In this document: piece by piece, positions 12,931 through 20,182 of the stretch
How the letters are laid out: every line of letters starts with the position of its first letter
Position numbering within the stretch: the stretch's first letter is position 1
Assembly: GCA_964444075.1 (NCBI GenBank)
Contig: CAYUFF010000014.1
Location: 1 to 21,203 of the forward strand
Direction of reading: 5' to 3'
Length of the DNA: 21,203 nucleotides
DNA from: CAYUFF01 sp964444075
GTDB lineage: Archaea; Aenigmatarchaeota; Aenigmatarchaeia; CG10238-14; SCSR01
Translations under genes and position numbers: made by a program
The notes under the pieces: generated by a model
Databases searched by the model: none
Told to the model about the DNA's origin: nothing
The model's input: the letters and a program-made list of their open reading frames with translations, nothing else

Positions 12931-13508
12931 TTCTGAAGGATTTTCTCGACTAGCTTTTTAATCTCCTCTTCCAAACTTTCAAGGCTACCTTCGTTGACTA
13001 TCCTGCAATCCGCTACTTTCATGCAATCGATTACCCTCTGACCCCAAGGCGGCTCTTCGATTCCGAGGTCCCTGTCGTTGACTTTCCTGAACTCCTCCAA
13101 GGAACTTACGTCTTCGCTCCTCTTTCTCTCCATCCATCTTCGGTATCTTAACTCGAACGGAGCATCCACAGCTACAAGCACGAAATCCTTCCCGAACCTT
13201 TCCTTGAGGTATTCCACTTCTCCTAGGTTCCTTATCCCATCGATGATCAAGAAATCCGGCGACGACTCAAGGTTTTCAAGCGAGAGCTTCACCAGAGCGG
13301 AAGGTCCTTCCCCTTTCCTTAACTCGTTGCCTAGATTCTGGAGATTTTCCCTCGTGATTTCCTCTCCTCTTTCCTTTAAGATACTCTTCAGCACGTCCGA
13401 GAGCACTAGAGACTTGCATTCCCCTCGCTGGGAAAGAAACTTTTCGAGCAGCTTCCTGACGGTCGTCTTTCCCGAGCAGATGCTGCCGGTAAGTCCGACA
13501 ACCTTCAT
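12927..13508 (-). CDS. P-loop nucleoside/nucleotide kinase-like protein
   Basis: A 193-residue P-loop protein. Walker A is GLTGSICSGKTT (5-16). A helical lid/NMP-binding-like region with VLSDVLKSILKERG follows, then LIIDGIRNLGEVEYLKERFG (a Walker B-like strand ending in Asp), FVLVAVDAPFELRYRRWMERKR with Arg residues typical of an LID region, and the C-terminal ADCRIVNEGSLESLEEEI. The order is that of the dephospho-CoA-kinase/UPF0200/deoxynucleotide-kinase group. Archaeal dephospho-CoA kinases studied so far are of another family (DUF359), so I do not call it CoaE. ATG 13508 is chosen over an in-frame TTG at 13514. It overlaps the zinc-ribbon gene by 4 nt at its 3' end. Confidence 0.8.
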   Translation of the reverse strand: MKVVGLTGSICSGKTTVRKLLEKFLSQRGECKSLVLSDVLKSILKERGEEITRENLQNLGNELRKGEGPSALVKLSLENLESSPDFLIIDGIRNLGEVEYLKERFGKDFVLVAVDAPFELRYRRWMERKRSEDVSSLEEFRKVNDRDLGIEEPPWGQRVIDCMKVADCRIVNEGSLESLEEEIKKLVEKILQN

Positions 13509-13544
13509 CACCAAAAATTTAATTCCCGAGAAAAATCTTAATTG
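13509..13544. promoter_or_regulatory. 36-bp divergent promoter between kinase and RNase Z genes
   Basis: AAATTTAATT (13515-13524) is 21-30 nt before the RNase Z ATG, and AATTAAGATTT (minus strand, about 13533-13543) is 25-35 nt before the kinase ATG. As at 1463-1498, exactly 36 bp separate two leaderless-looking divergent genes. Confidence 0.45.
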
Positions 13545-14465
13545 ATGATCGTCATAACCTTTTTGGGCACGGTCTCAGGGATACCTACCAAAGAAAGGTC
13601 TCATCCTGCGATCGTGCTGGAATACTTTTCCAAGCACAAGGAAACGCTCCTCTTCGATTGCGGCGAGGGCACGCAGGTGCAGTTCATGAAGGCTGGGATA
13701 AGCTTCATGCAAGTCGAAAAAATTTTCATCACTCACTGGCATGCCGACCATTTCGCCGGATTAATACCGTTACTGGCTACTTATAGCTTGGAAAAAAGGA
13801 AGAACGAGCTCAAAATCTTCGCCCCCGAAGCTACGAAGTTCGTCTCGAAAATCTTGGAGCTAGGGTACTTCGGTCTTAGGTTCAAGGTTACTCCCATCGA
13901 CGTGCCATTTTCAGGTAACGAACCCTCGCTGATAGACGAGACGAAGAACTACAGGATTTTCTCGATACCGGTAGAGCACACCGTACCCGCGGTCGCTTAC
14001 TGCTTCCACGAGAAGGACAGGTGGAGCATAGACGAGGAAAAGCTGAGGGAAAGGGGGTTGAAGAGGGGAAGGTGGTTGAGGAAGCTTAAGGAAGAAGGCG
14101 TTGCGACGTACCAGGGGCAGGTGATTAGGGTAGAGGTCGCGAGGATAAGGAAAGGCTTGAAGGTCGTTTACACCGGCGATACGAAGCCTTGTGAGAACGT
14201 GGTTAAGCTTTCGAAGGATGCTGACCTTCTGATCCACGACGGAACTTTCTTAGAGGTCGACGAAGCCAACGGAAAAGGTCATGCGGACGTTGCTCAGGCT
14301 GCCGAGGTGGCGAAGAAGGCCAACGTGAAAAGATTAATCCTGACGAACATCAGCAGGAGGTACACCAACCTAATGGAGCTCGAGGAAAGGGCCAGGGAAA
14401 TCTTTCCCAGCACGCAGGTTGCCCGCGACCTTATGCGAGTAACGTTGAGGAATGAAATAGTGTGA
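13545..14465 (+). CDS. rnz: Ribonuclease Z (tRNA 3'-end endonuclease), one metal ligand changed
   Basis: Metallo-beta-lactamase nuclease that removes the 3' trailer of precursor tRNA, needed here because neither tRNA gene encodes CCA. 306 residues, short-form RNase Z. Ligand motifs: FITHWHADH (61-69; His64, His66, Asp68, His69); His145 in VEHTVPAVAY; Asp212 in YTGDTKPCEN; catalytic His246 in GKGHADVAQAAE. The last motif, normally LTHxSxRY, reads LTNISRRY with Asn268 in place of the metal-binding His. ATG 13545 is preferred over TTG 13542. The gene ends 6 bp from the convergent YchF gene. Confidence 0.94.
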   Translation: MIVITFLGTVSGIPTKERSHPAIVLEYFSKHKETLLFDCGEGTQVQFMKAGISFMQVEKIFITHWHADHFAGLIPLLATYSLEKRKNELKIFAPEATKFVSKILELGYFGLRFKVTPIDVPFSGNEPSLIDETKNYRIFSIPVEHTVPAVAYCFHEKDRWSIDEEKLRERGLKRGRWLRKLKEEGVATYQGQVIRVEVARIRKGLKVVYTGDTKPCENVVKLSKDADLLIHDGTFLEVDEANGKGHADVAQAAEVAKKANVKRLILTNISRRYTNLMELEERAREIFPSTQVARDLMRVTLRNEIV

Positions 14466-14471
14466 TTAACG

Positions 14472-15644
14472 TCATTTCCTGAAGACTATTTCGACGATGT
14501 CCTTGTGATTTAGCCTGTGGTCTGCGGAAAGCCTTTTTCCCGTCCTAGCGTCTATACCGCAAACGAACTTTTCCCCTATCTCAGAATGAATCTTGTACGC
14601 GAGCTCCCTCACCGTCGTGCCTTTGGGAACGAGGAAAACGTCAGGAAGAACCTTACCCTCGTTGTCGCTGAGCTTGGAAGAATTAGCGACCGGATATACG
14701 GCGATGTACCCTAGGACTTCGAACACAGCCCTGTTCAAACACTCCTGCACGCCGGTAGAGCCGAACCTTTCGACGACCTCCTTCCTTATGAACTCAAGGG
14801 CCTTCCTTTGCTCCTCGCCAACGTTTCCCACGACCTTGAATCCGTCGCCGGGCAAATAATCTATCAATCCTTTTTCAGCAGCCTTTTTGAGAGCGAGCTC
14901 AGCCTCCGCCGACGTCGGTACCAAAACTTTGCCTTCCTTCTTGCAATACTCCTGGAGCTTTGTCAAGTTTTCCCTAGCTTCTCTCAAATCGATTTTGTTC
15001 GCTGCAATTACAGTTGGCTTCGACCTTTTTCTCAGCTCCCTGGCGAAGGCGAAAGTATCGTGGAGTGAGATTTTAGAAGAGACTTCTTCGAGCACGCTTC
15101 TGCTTATCTGCAACCCGCTTAGCTGCGTGGCTAACTCTTTGATAAACTCCGAGAAAGCGAACTTTTTGCTCTTGAACTTCCTCTCGACTTTCTCGATGGC
15201 TTGCTTCAGCTTACCTTCAATCCAGTAATCGAGTTCATCTTCTAGGAACTTTACTTCTTCGACCGGGTCGAAACCCTTGGTCGGGTTTCCTTCGAAATCG
15301 GTCAAGCCAGAAGCATCGACCACTTGAATCAGCACGGAGGCCTGCCTCAAGTCATCGAGAAACTTATTTCCGAGTCCCCTTCCTTCGTGCGAACCAGGAA
15401 CCAGCCCTCCAACGTCGACGAGCTTTACAGGCACGAACCTCCTACCATCCTTACAGAACCCCTGTCTGGGTTCGCATTTTACTCCAAGTTCTTTGCACGC
15501 GCAATCGAAGCTGACGTAACCAATTCCAACGTTGGAATCGATGGTGGTAAAGGGAACGGGGCTTACTCTAGCCTCACCCATCGTTGCCGCGTTGAAAAAA
15601 GTGCTCTTCCCACTCGAAGGTTTGCCGACTATTCCGATTAGCAT
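14472..15644 (-). CDS. YchF/Obg-like GTPase with TGS domain
   Basis: A 390-residue archaeal member of the YchF branch of the Obg family, ribosome-associated P-loop NTPases. G1 GKPSSGKSTFFNAAT (7-21); G2-like VPFTTIDSNVGIGYV (35-49); G3 LVDVGGLVPGSHEGRGLGNKFLDDLRQA; G4 NKID, the guanine-type signature (bacterial YchF has NxxE and prefers ATP). A Cys-rich insert CACKELGVKC...GFC follows G2. The C-terminal TGS domain is VFLVPKGTTVRELAYKIHSEIG...HRLNHKDIVEIVF. A TATA-like TTTATATT (minus strand, about 15672-15679) lies 28-35 nt before the ATG. Confidence 0.93.
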   Translation of the reverse strand: MLIGIVGKPSSGKSTFFNAATMGEARVSPVPFTTIDSNVGIGYVSFDCACKELGVKCEPRQGFCKDGRRFVPVKLVDVGGLVPGSHEGRGLGNKFLDDLRQASVLIQVVDASGLTDFEGNPTKGFDPVEEVKFLEDELDYWIEGKLKQAIEKVERKFKSKKFAFSEFIKELATQLSGLQISRSVLEEVSSKISLHDTFAFARELRKRSKPTVIAANKIDLREARENLTKLQEYCKKEGKVLVPTSAEAELALKKAAEKGLIDYLPGDGFKVVGNVGEEQRKALEFIRKEVVERFGSTGVQECLNRAVFEVLGYIAVYPVANSSKLSDNEGKVLPDVFLVPKGTTVRELAYKIHSEIGEKFVCGIDARTGKRLSADHRLNHKDIVEIVFRK

Positions 15645-15749
15645 GCTTAAAGTATTTAAGCCTCCACGGGAATATAAATATATCAGAGTATATATGGAAA
15701 AAGCAGGTAGGCGAAAAACACTTAAACCTTTAGCGACAGGTGATTAATC
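15645..15749. promoter_or_regulatory. Divergent regulatory spacer with TATA cluster and Shine-Dalgarno
   Basis: GAATATAAATATATC and GTATATATGG (15670-15697) form an unusually rich TATA cluster serving the YchF gene (minus) and probably the MinD-like gene (plus). AGGTGAT (15738-15744) is a strong Shine-Dalgarno match 5 nt before ATG 15750. The MinD-like gene is therefore one of the few here likely to have a real 5' leader (about 40 nt if the TATA cluster is used). Confidence 0.5.
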
Positions 15750-16571
15750 ATGTCGAAGATAGTCTTCATGACGGCTGGTGGCTACGGAGTGGGGAGGACG
15801 ACGCTCGCCCTCAACCTCGTCGTGGTGTTGAGGGAGTTGGGGAAGGAAGCGATCCTCGTCGACACGCAGGCCCACGTTCCGGCGATGGGTTTCGATTACG
15901 ATTTCGTGAAAAACCCTTACACGCTCGTCGACGTAGTCGAGAGGAAGGTTGACATCGAAAGTTGCTACCGGAGGCTGGACGGGATAACTTACGCGATAGG
16001 CTCGTGGGAGGAAGGCTGGGTTTCCAGACTCTCCCCGGAAAACTTTTTGGAGTTGGTCGACCTCATTTCTAGGGATTTCGATTTTATAATCTTCTCCTCC
16101 CTGCTCTCGGCCGAAACCCTCCGGTTCCTAGAAAACTTTCACGAGGTAATCTTCGTGACCAGGCCGTCCCTGAAGGAGGTAGCGACCCTCCACTCCTTGG
16201 TAACCGACCTCGACCTCAACAACTCCGGGGTGATAGCGAACATGGTAGGGAAGGACGGGAACGAGATTTCTGCGAAGGCGATCGAGTTCATCATGGGTCT
16301 GCCCGTAGTGAAGCTGATACCCTACGACCGTGCCGCGATAGCGGCGCTTTCTCAGAGGCGTTTGGTAGTGAAGCATTACCCGACCTCTCCCATCTCGGTA
16401 GAAATCAGGAGGTTCGCCAGGGATTATCTCGACGGTAGGATAAAGTTCCTGGTGAGGAAGAGGAAGGAGGAAACCGGCGTACTTTCGGAAATTTCCGACA
16501 CCATCTCGTACCTGAGAGAAAAGCTGAAAGAGGTGGAGGAAAAGCTCACTTTGATTGGGAAGGCTGAATAG
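15750..16571 (+). CDS. MinD/ParA-like protein with degenerate nucleotide-binding site
   Basis: A 273-residue protein with the overall MinD/ParA order: strand plus P-loop, LNLVVVLRELGKEAILVDTQ, a central FDFIIFSSLLS, EVIFVTRPSLKEVATLHSLVTDLD, SGVIANMVGKDG, and LPVVKLIPYDRAAIAALSQRRLVV. The P-loop reads AGGYGVGRTT (9-18) where the family has SGKGGVGKTT, so both the signature lysine and the P-loop lysine are lost (the latter to Arg). The switch II strand DTPxG is replaced by SSLLS. It probably does not cycle ATP normally and may be a structural partner. The C-terminal 30 residues form a coiled coil (SYLREKLKEVEEKL). Its position opposite the YchF gene gives no functional hint. Confidence 0.8.
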   Translation: MSKIVFMTAGGYGVGRTTLALNLVVVLRELGKEAILVDTQAHVPAMGFDYDFVKNPYTLVDVVERKVDIESCYRRLDGITYAIGSWEEGWVSRLSPENFLELVDLISRDFDFIIFSSLLSAETLRFLENFHEVIFVTRPSLKEVATLHSLVTDLDLNNSGVIANMVGKDGNEISAKAIEFIMGLPVVKLIPYDRAAIAALSQRRLVVKHYPTSPISVEIRRFARDYLDGRIKFLVRKRKEETGVLSEISDTISYLREKLKEVEEKLTLIGKAE

Positions 16572-16624
16572 TACGTGAGCGTAAGCGCTGTCGATTGAGG
16601 TTATTTTTCGTTCCGAGTAAAACA

Positions 16625-17482
16625 TTAGTAGTCTTCCAAAACCCGACTTTTGACCAGGTCGAAGACAGCGTGTATTTGGTTAGGGCCGAATCCCTTAACC
16701 TTCCTCAACCCGATTACACCGAGCTCCTTACCAAACTTTTTCTTCAAGAAGTCAGAGGGTGATCGCTTCGCCTCCTCGAACCCCCCTTTGGAAAGCACAC
16801 AGTGAAAGTGCAACGTCCCCCTTCCCTTACAGAGCTTCAACCCTACTTCCAAAACCTCGCCAGCGCTTGGCAGGATGCCGAGGAGGACCCTGTCGAACTT
16901 TTTTCTTAAGAAGTTAGAAGCTAGCAGAGAATTTCCTACCAACGGAAAAACCTTCCTCTCGACGTTGTTGAGCTTGATATTTTTCTTGAGATACCTGACG
17001 GCTTTCGGATTTATGTCGATGGCAACGATAAGCTTTGGGTTCGAAAGTTTGGCTATGGGAATGGAGAAATAGCCTATTCCCGCGAATAGGTCAAGTACTT
17101 CCTCACCGTCCTTCACGAGCCTTGTTATCCTAAGCCTTTCTCCAACGTTACCCTTGGCCCACATGAATTCTCTCACGTCGATTTCGAACACGCATCTGTT
17201 TTCCCTAAACCTTGTCCTCGTCGAGCTTCCTGCTAACACTTCGACCTTCGGAGACCTTTTCGGAGTGTAAACCCCTTCGATCAGGCAAACACTCTTCACG
17301 CGATAACGTTCCTTCAGCAACCTTCCTATGAGCTTTCCGTACTTTCTCAGCTTAGGATGCAGACGTAGCAGCATAATATTTCCGAGCATCTGGTAGCCCT
17401 TGGGCAAGAGTTCAAGCTCTTCAGGAGAAAGAACGGAAGAAAGCTTTTCTCTCAAGAATTCCCTGAATTTCTTCAACCTCAC
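16625..17482 (-). CDS. taw2: Trm5/Taw2-family tRNA-Phe position-37 enzyme, probably Taw2
   Basis: A SAM-using enzyme acting on G37-derived wyosine in tRNA-Phe. N-terminal LPKGYQMLGNIMLLRL (26-41); TPKRSPKVEVLAGSSTRT; FEIDVREFMWAKGNVGERLRI, where the GN-x-GERLRI segment resembles the MFSxGNxxERxR of Tyw2/Taw2. SAM motif VLDLFAGIGYFSIPIAK; VAIDINPKAVRYLKKNIKLNNVE; then GILPSAGEVLEVGLKLCKGRGTLHFH. FAGIGYF and the terminal HFH favour Taw2 (aminocarboxypropyl transferase) over Trm5b methyltransferase; a bifunctional Trm5a is the alternative. The GTG start (17482) has GAGGTG upstream and lies 1 nt after the rnp1 stop, so the two are coupled. Confidence 0.82.
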   Translation of the reverse strand: MRLKKFREFLREKLSSVLSPEELELLPKGYQMLGNIMLLRLHPKLRKYGKLIGRLLKERYRVKSVCLIEGVYTPKRSPKVEVLAGSSTRTRFRENRCVFEIDVREFMWAKGNVGERLRITRLVKDGEEVLDLFAGIGYFSIPIAKLSNPKLIVAIDINPKAVRYLKKNIKLNNVERKVFPLVGNSLLASNFLRKKFDRVLLGILPSAGEVLEVGLKLCKGRGTLHFHCVLSKGGFEEAKRSPSDFLKKKFGKELGVIGLRKVKGFGPNQIHAVFDLVKSRVLEDY

Positions 17483-17483
17483 C

Positions 17484-17765
17484 CTACCACCTCGGAAGCT
17501 TTTTCTTTATCCTGTCCTCCGGCCTTCCAACGAGCAGCTTTCCGTCTACCATGACCTTCGTTCCGTCTGGGAGCGTGAATACGAAGACGCATTCCTTCTT
17601 TATCAAGGTCTTCACACCTTTTCTCGTTTCCACCTTAAGCGTGTTGTAAGTTTCGTCTATAACAACACCTTTTATCCCCTTCTGGAAAGGGTTCGTCGAT
17701 TTCTCCACCCTTACTTTAAGTCCTATGAGCTCGTGTCTTACTATGTTCCTAGGAGTTATCGGCAT
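17484..17765 (-). CDS. rnp1: Ribonuclease P protein component 1 (Rpp29/Pop4)
   Basis: Archaeal RNase P subunit homologous to Rpp29. With Rnp4 (Rpp21) it supports the RNA that cleaves the tRNA 5' leader. 93 residues, near the family length. Signature ITPRNIVRHELIGLKVRVEK (3-22), KGIKGVVIDETYNTLKVE, the beta-barrel region VFTLPDGTKVMVDG, and the C-terminal RPEDRIKKKLPRW. ATG 17765 is chosen over TTG 17771. It opens a two-gene operon with taw2. Promoter TTTTTTG (minus strand, about 17791-17797) overlaps that of the divergent trm14 gene. Confidence 0.95.
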   Translation of the reverse strand: MPITPRNIVRHELIGLKVRVEKSTNPFQKGIKGVVIDETYNTLKVETRKGVKTLIKKECVFVFTLPDGTKVMVDGKLLVGRPEDRIKKKLPRW

Positions 17766-17799
17766 CAACAAAAATTTTAGGAATGGTCAACAAAAAACT
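17766..17799. promoter_or_regulatory. 34-bp divergent promoter between rnp1 and trm14
   Basis: CAAAAATTTTAG (17768-17779) lies 21-32 nt before the trm14 ATG, and AGTTTTTTG (minus strand, 17791-17799) lies 26-34 nt before the rnp1 ATG. Both genes look leaderless. Confidence 0.4.
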
Positions 17800-18834
17800 A
17801 TGAAGTTCATCCTGACGACCAACCCCGGGATAGAGGACATCGTGGAAAAGGAAATAAAGGAAAAGGTTGGGGGAAAGTTTTTTGGAAAGTTTTTGGGTAT
17901 GCAGGGCAAGGTCCTGGTCGACGTTCCGAAGAGAAAAGTCGAGGAGCTCTTCAAGCTAAGGTCGATTTACCACATCATAAGGTATGTGGGGAGTTTTGAG
18001 ATCAGGCAGGATGAAAAAGGTCTCGAAGATGTTTACAAGGGAATGAAAAGTTTGGACATCGCTGAGATGGAGAGTGCTAAGAGCTTTAGGGTTACTAGCC
18101 GAAGAACTGGCGAGCACGCTTTCACTTCGGTTATGGTTCAAAAGTACGCAGGTCAAGCGTTAGTCGATAAGTATAAGAAAAAAGTGGACCTCAAAGGTTA
18201 CGAGGTCAACGTAATCTGCAACGTGTTTGGCAAGAGGTGCTACGTTGGCGTGCAACTGACGAGAGAATCCTTGCACAAAAGGTTTAAGAGACCCTTTAAT
18301 CATCCTGCTGCGATAAAGGCTCCTTTAGCTTTTGCTATGCTAACTATGGCTGAAATTAAGGAGGGTGATAGTTTGCTCGATCCTTTTTGCGGAGGTGCTA
18401 CGATTCCCATAGAAGCAGCGCAAGTCTGGGGTGGGAAGATAAGGATTTACGCAAGCGATTGCAACGAGGAGTATTTGGAGGGTGCTAGGAAAAATTCTGT
18501 AGCGGCTGGCGTTGGAGATTTGATAACCTTCACGAAAGCGGATGCCAGGAAACTAGAAAGCTACTTCGAAGAAAAAAGCTTCGATAAAATAGTCACCAAC
18601 CCTCCCTACGGGGTGAAGATGGCAAAAGACAGGGATGTTAAGCCGTTGTACCAGCAATTCTTGCTTTCTGCGGAAAAGGTGTTGAAAGATGATGGAAGGA
18701 TCGTGTTGATAACCTTGAGGGCCGGAAGTTTTAGAGTTATACTCGCGAGGACGAAGAAGTTTCATGTTTTTCACGAAAGGGTCGTGGAGAGCGGAGGCTT
18801 GTATCCGCACGTTTTCATCTTGGAAAGGATGTAG
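17800..18834 (+). CDS. trm14: tRNA m2G6 methyltransferase Trm14 (THUMP + Rossmann)
   Basis: A 344-residue THUMP-domain methyltransferase that should make N2-methylguanosine at tRNA position 6. N-terminal FILTTNPGIEDIVEKEI (3-19) starts the ferredoxin-like plus THUMP part (to about 155; FRVTSRRTGEHAF, VGVQLTRESLHKR). The catalytic domain has RPFNHPAAIKAPLAFAML, SAM motif I LLDPFCGGATIPIEAA (192-207), and NPPYGVKM (267-274). The DPFCGGATI-IEAA and HPAAIKA pattern fits Trm14 better than TrmG10, which reads DPFCGTGGxLIEA; bacterial RlmL-like relatives are less likely. The start was moved to ATG 17800, where similarity begins. Confidence 0.88.
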   Translation: MKFILTTNPGIEDIVEKEIKEKVGGKFFGKFLGMQGKVLVDVPKRKVEELFKLRSIYHIIRYVGSFEIRQDEKGLEDVYKGMKSLDIAEMESAKSFRVTSRRTGEHAFTSVMVQKYAGQALVDKYKKKVDLKGYEVNVICNVFGKRCYVGVQLTRESLHKRFKRPFNHPAAIKAPLAFAMLTMAEIKEGDSLLDPFCGGATIPIEAAQVWGGKIRIYASDCNEEYLEGARKNSVAAGVGDLITFTKADARKLESYFEEKSFDKIVTNPPYGVKMAKDRDVKPLYQQFLLSAEKVLKDDGRIVLITLRAGSFRVILARTKKFHVFHERVVESGGLYPHVFILERM

Positions 18835-18860
18835 CGTGTTTCAATGAAGCAGAAAAAATT

Positions 18861-18983
18861 TTAGGTAGGTTTATAACTCAAATATCCTTGAAAGCTTTTC
18901 CTCCACAGTAAAGACAGAGCTTCTCCCGAGGTGTAAAGGAAGCAGACCACCAGGCCGGTAACGATTATCAGGAAATTATGCAG
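18861..18983 (-). other. Possible remnant or non-AUG small membrane ORF in the trm14-tatC spacer
   Basis: The 235-bp spacer 18835-19069 has no gene with a standard start. In one minus-strand frame 41 codons remain open from a CTG at 18983 to TAA, including a hydrophobic stretch NFLIIVTGLVVCFLYTSG and then the basic LLWRKSF. A TAG lies four codons upstream of the CTG. It may be a non-AUG micropeptide, a gene remnant or chance. Confidence 0.15.
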
Positions 18984-19036
18984 AGGTTTATCCTACGCTC
19001 CGCTTGAGTTAAGAAATTCGTTTGGTTGTTGAGAAG

Positions 19037-19044
19037 TTTAAATT
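19037..19044 (+). promoter_or_regulatory. TATA-like box of tatC
   Basis: TTTAAATT lies 26-33 nt before ATG 19070, without a Shine-Dalgarno, as expected for a leaderless message. Confidence 0.45.
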
Positions 19045-19069
19045 TTTTGAATTTCAGAATTAACCAATA

Positions 19070-19852
19070 ATGGTCCTAGAGGAATACAAGGAGGAAATAG
19101 AAGAAGTCGGAAAAATTTTCTACAGGTTTTCTGTGATGTTTTTGGCACTTTCGATTTTCTTCTTCGTCTTCGGTTTCAGGAAAGTGAGCGTTCACGGTTT
19201 CGAGCTCTACCTTCCTATGCCATCCTTTCCCTCGATTTCTGCGCAGACGTTCCATTTCTTGAAAAAAGCTTTCTTGCCAGAAAAAGTCGAGCTCGTGGTT
19301 TTGAACCCTCTCGACGCTCTGCTAATCCAGATAGAAATATCGTTCTTCCTTTCGTTCCTCGTTTCTCTACCCTTCCTCGCGTACGAGCTTTCGAGGTTCG
19401 TCCTTCCAGCGATGAAAGAGAGCGAAAAATCTGTCGTGGTAGAATTTTTACTGCCGTCCATTCTCCTTTTTGTTTGCGGATGCTCCTTCGCTTATTTCGT
19501 GCTGATACCGTTGACGTTCAAGTTCCTCTACTTCTACGTCTTCATCGCCGGGATAAAGCCACTCCTCGACGCTTCCACCTTCGTTAGCATGGTCTTGGGA
19601 CTTTTCGTGGCAAGCGGAATCCTATTCCTCTTGCCCGTATGCATGGTCCTCCTAACCTTGTTCGCAGGCATCGAACCAAAGATTTATCTGCAGAACTTCA
19701 AGGTGGCGATAGTAATTTTCCTCATATTCGCGGCCGTCCTCACTCCAGACGGTAGCGGGGTGACGCAAATTTTGTTTACCGTACCATTAAGCTTCCTGTA
19801 CTTCCTCGGGTACGTGTGGAGTCGAAAGGTGTTTGAAAGGTCTGCTACATGA
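19070..19852 (+). CDS. tatC: Twin-arginine translocase subunit TatC
   Basis: Membrane receptor for twin-arginine signal peptides on folded exported proteins. 260 residues with six hydrophobic segments. The acidic cytoplasmic N-terminus (EEYKEEIEEVGKIFYRF) precedes TM1. A long external loop follows TM1 (about 35-85, with LPMPSFPSISAQ). The typical loop after TM2 is SLPFLAYELSRFVLPAMKESEK. TM5-TM6 carry AAVLTPDGSGVTQILFTVPLSFLYFLGY, matching the family LTPPD...Q...P...LYE segment. The gene is 111 bp from tatA, which has its own promoter. Confidence 0.93.
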   Translation: MVLEEYKEEIEEVGKIFYRFSVMFLALSIFFFVFGFRKVSVHGFELYLPMPSFPSISAQTFHFLKKAFLPEKVELVVLNPLDALLIQIEISFFLSFLVSLPFLAYELSRFVLPAMKESEKSVVVEFLLPSILLFVCGCSFAYFVLIPLTFKFLYFYVFIAGIKPLLDASTFVSMVLGLFVASGILFLLPVCMVLLTLFAGIEPKIYLQNFKVAIVIFLIFAAVLTPDGSGVTQILFTVPLSFLYFLGYVWSRKVFERSAT

Positions 19853-19930
19853 AGCCGTCCGCCTCGAGTTCTGACTTCCACTCGAAAACGGTAGCACAGT
19901 ATCAAACCCATTAAACCGTTGGATTCGAAA

Positions 19931-19940
19931 GATTTATAAG
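19931..19940 (+). promoter_or_regulatory. TATA-like box of the tatA operon
   Basis: GATTTATAAG lies 24-33 nt before the tatA ATG (19964). The spacer 19853-19963 shows no gene. Confidence 0.5.
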
Positions 19941-19963
19941 GGTAGAGAAACAAAGTTTAATCG

Positions 19964-20182
19964 ATGATAGGGACGACGGAAATAGTTATAATTTTGGTTG
20001 CCGTAGCGATACTGCTCTTCGGAGGAAAGAAGATAACGGAGTTCACGCGCTCGCTCGGAAAGGCTGTGGGCGAGTTCCAGAAGGGAAGGATCGAGGCGGA
20101 GATGGAGATTGAGGAGTTGAAGAAAAGCAGCAGGAGGGGCAGAAAAAGGAAAGCTAGAGGAAGGAAGGGTGCCAAACGATGA
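19964..20182 (+). CDS. tatA: Twin-arginine translocase subunit TatA
   Basis: Pore-forming Tat subunit of 72 residues. A short N-terminus (MIGTTE) is followed by one transmembrane helix (IVIILVAVAILLF, 7-19), the hinge FGGKKI (19-24) and the amphipathic helix TEFTRSLGKAVGEFQKG (25-41), all diagnostic for TatA. An acidic stretch EAEMEIEELKK and an extremely basic tail (RRGRKRKARGRKGAKR) follow. The stop overlaps the next gene by ATGA. Confidence 0.95.
   Translation: MIGTTEIVIILVAVAILLFGGKKITEFTRSLGKAVGEFQKGRIEAEMEIEELKKSSRRGRKRKARGRKGAKR

Noticed and set aside
12927..13508. Dephospho-CoA kinase CoaE
   Set aside because: The P-loop kinase fold fits loosely, but the archaeal enzymes known for this step belong to another family and no CoaE-specific motif is clear.
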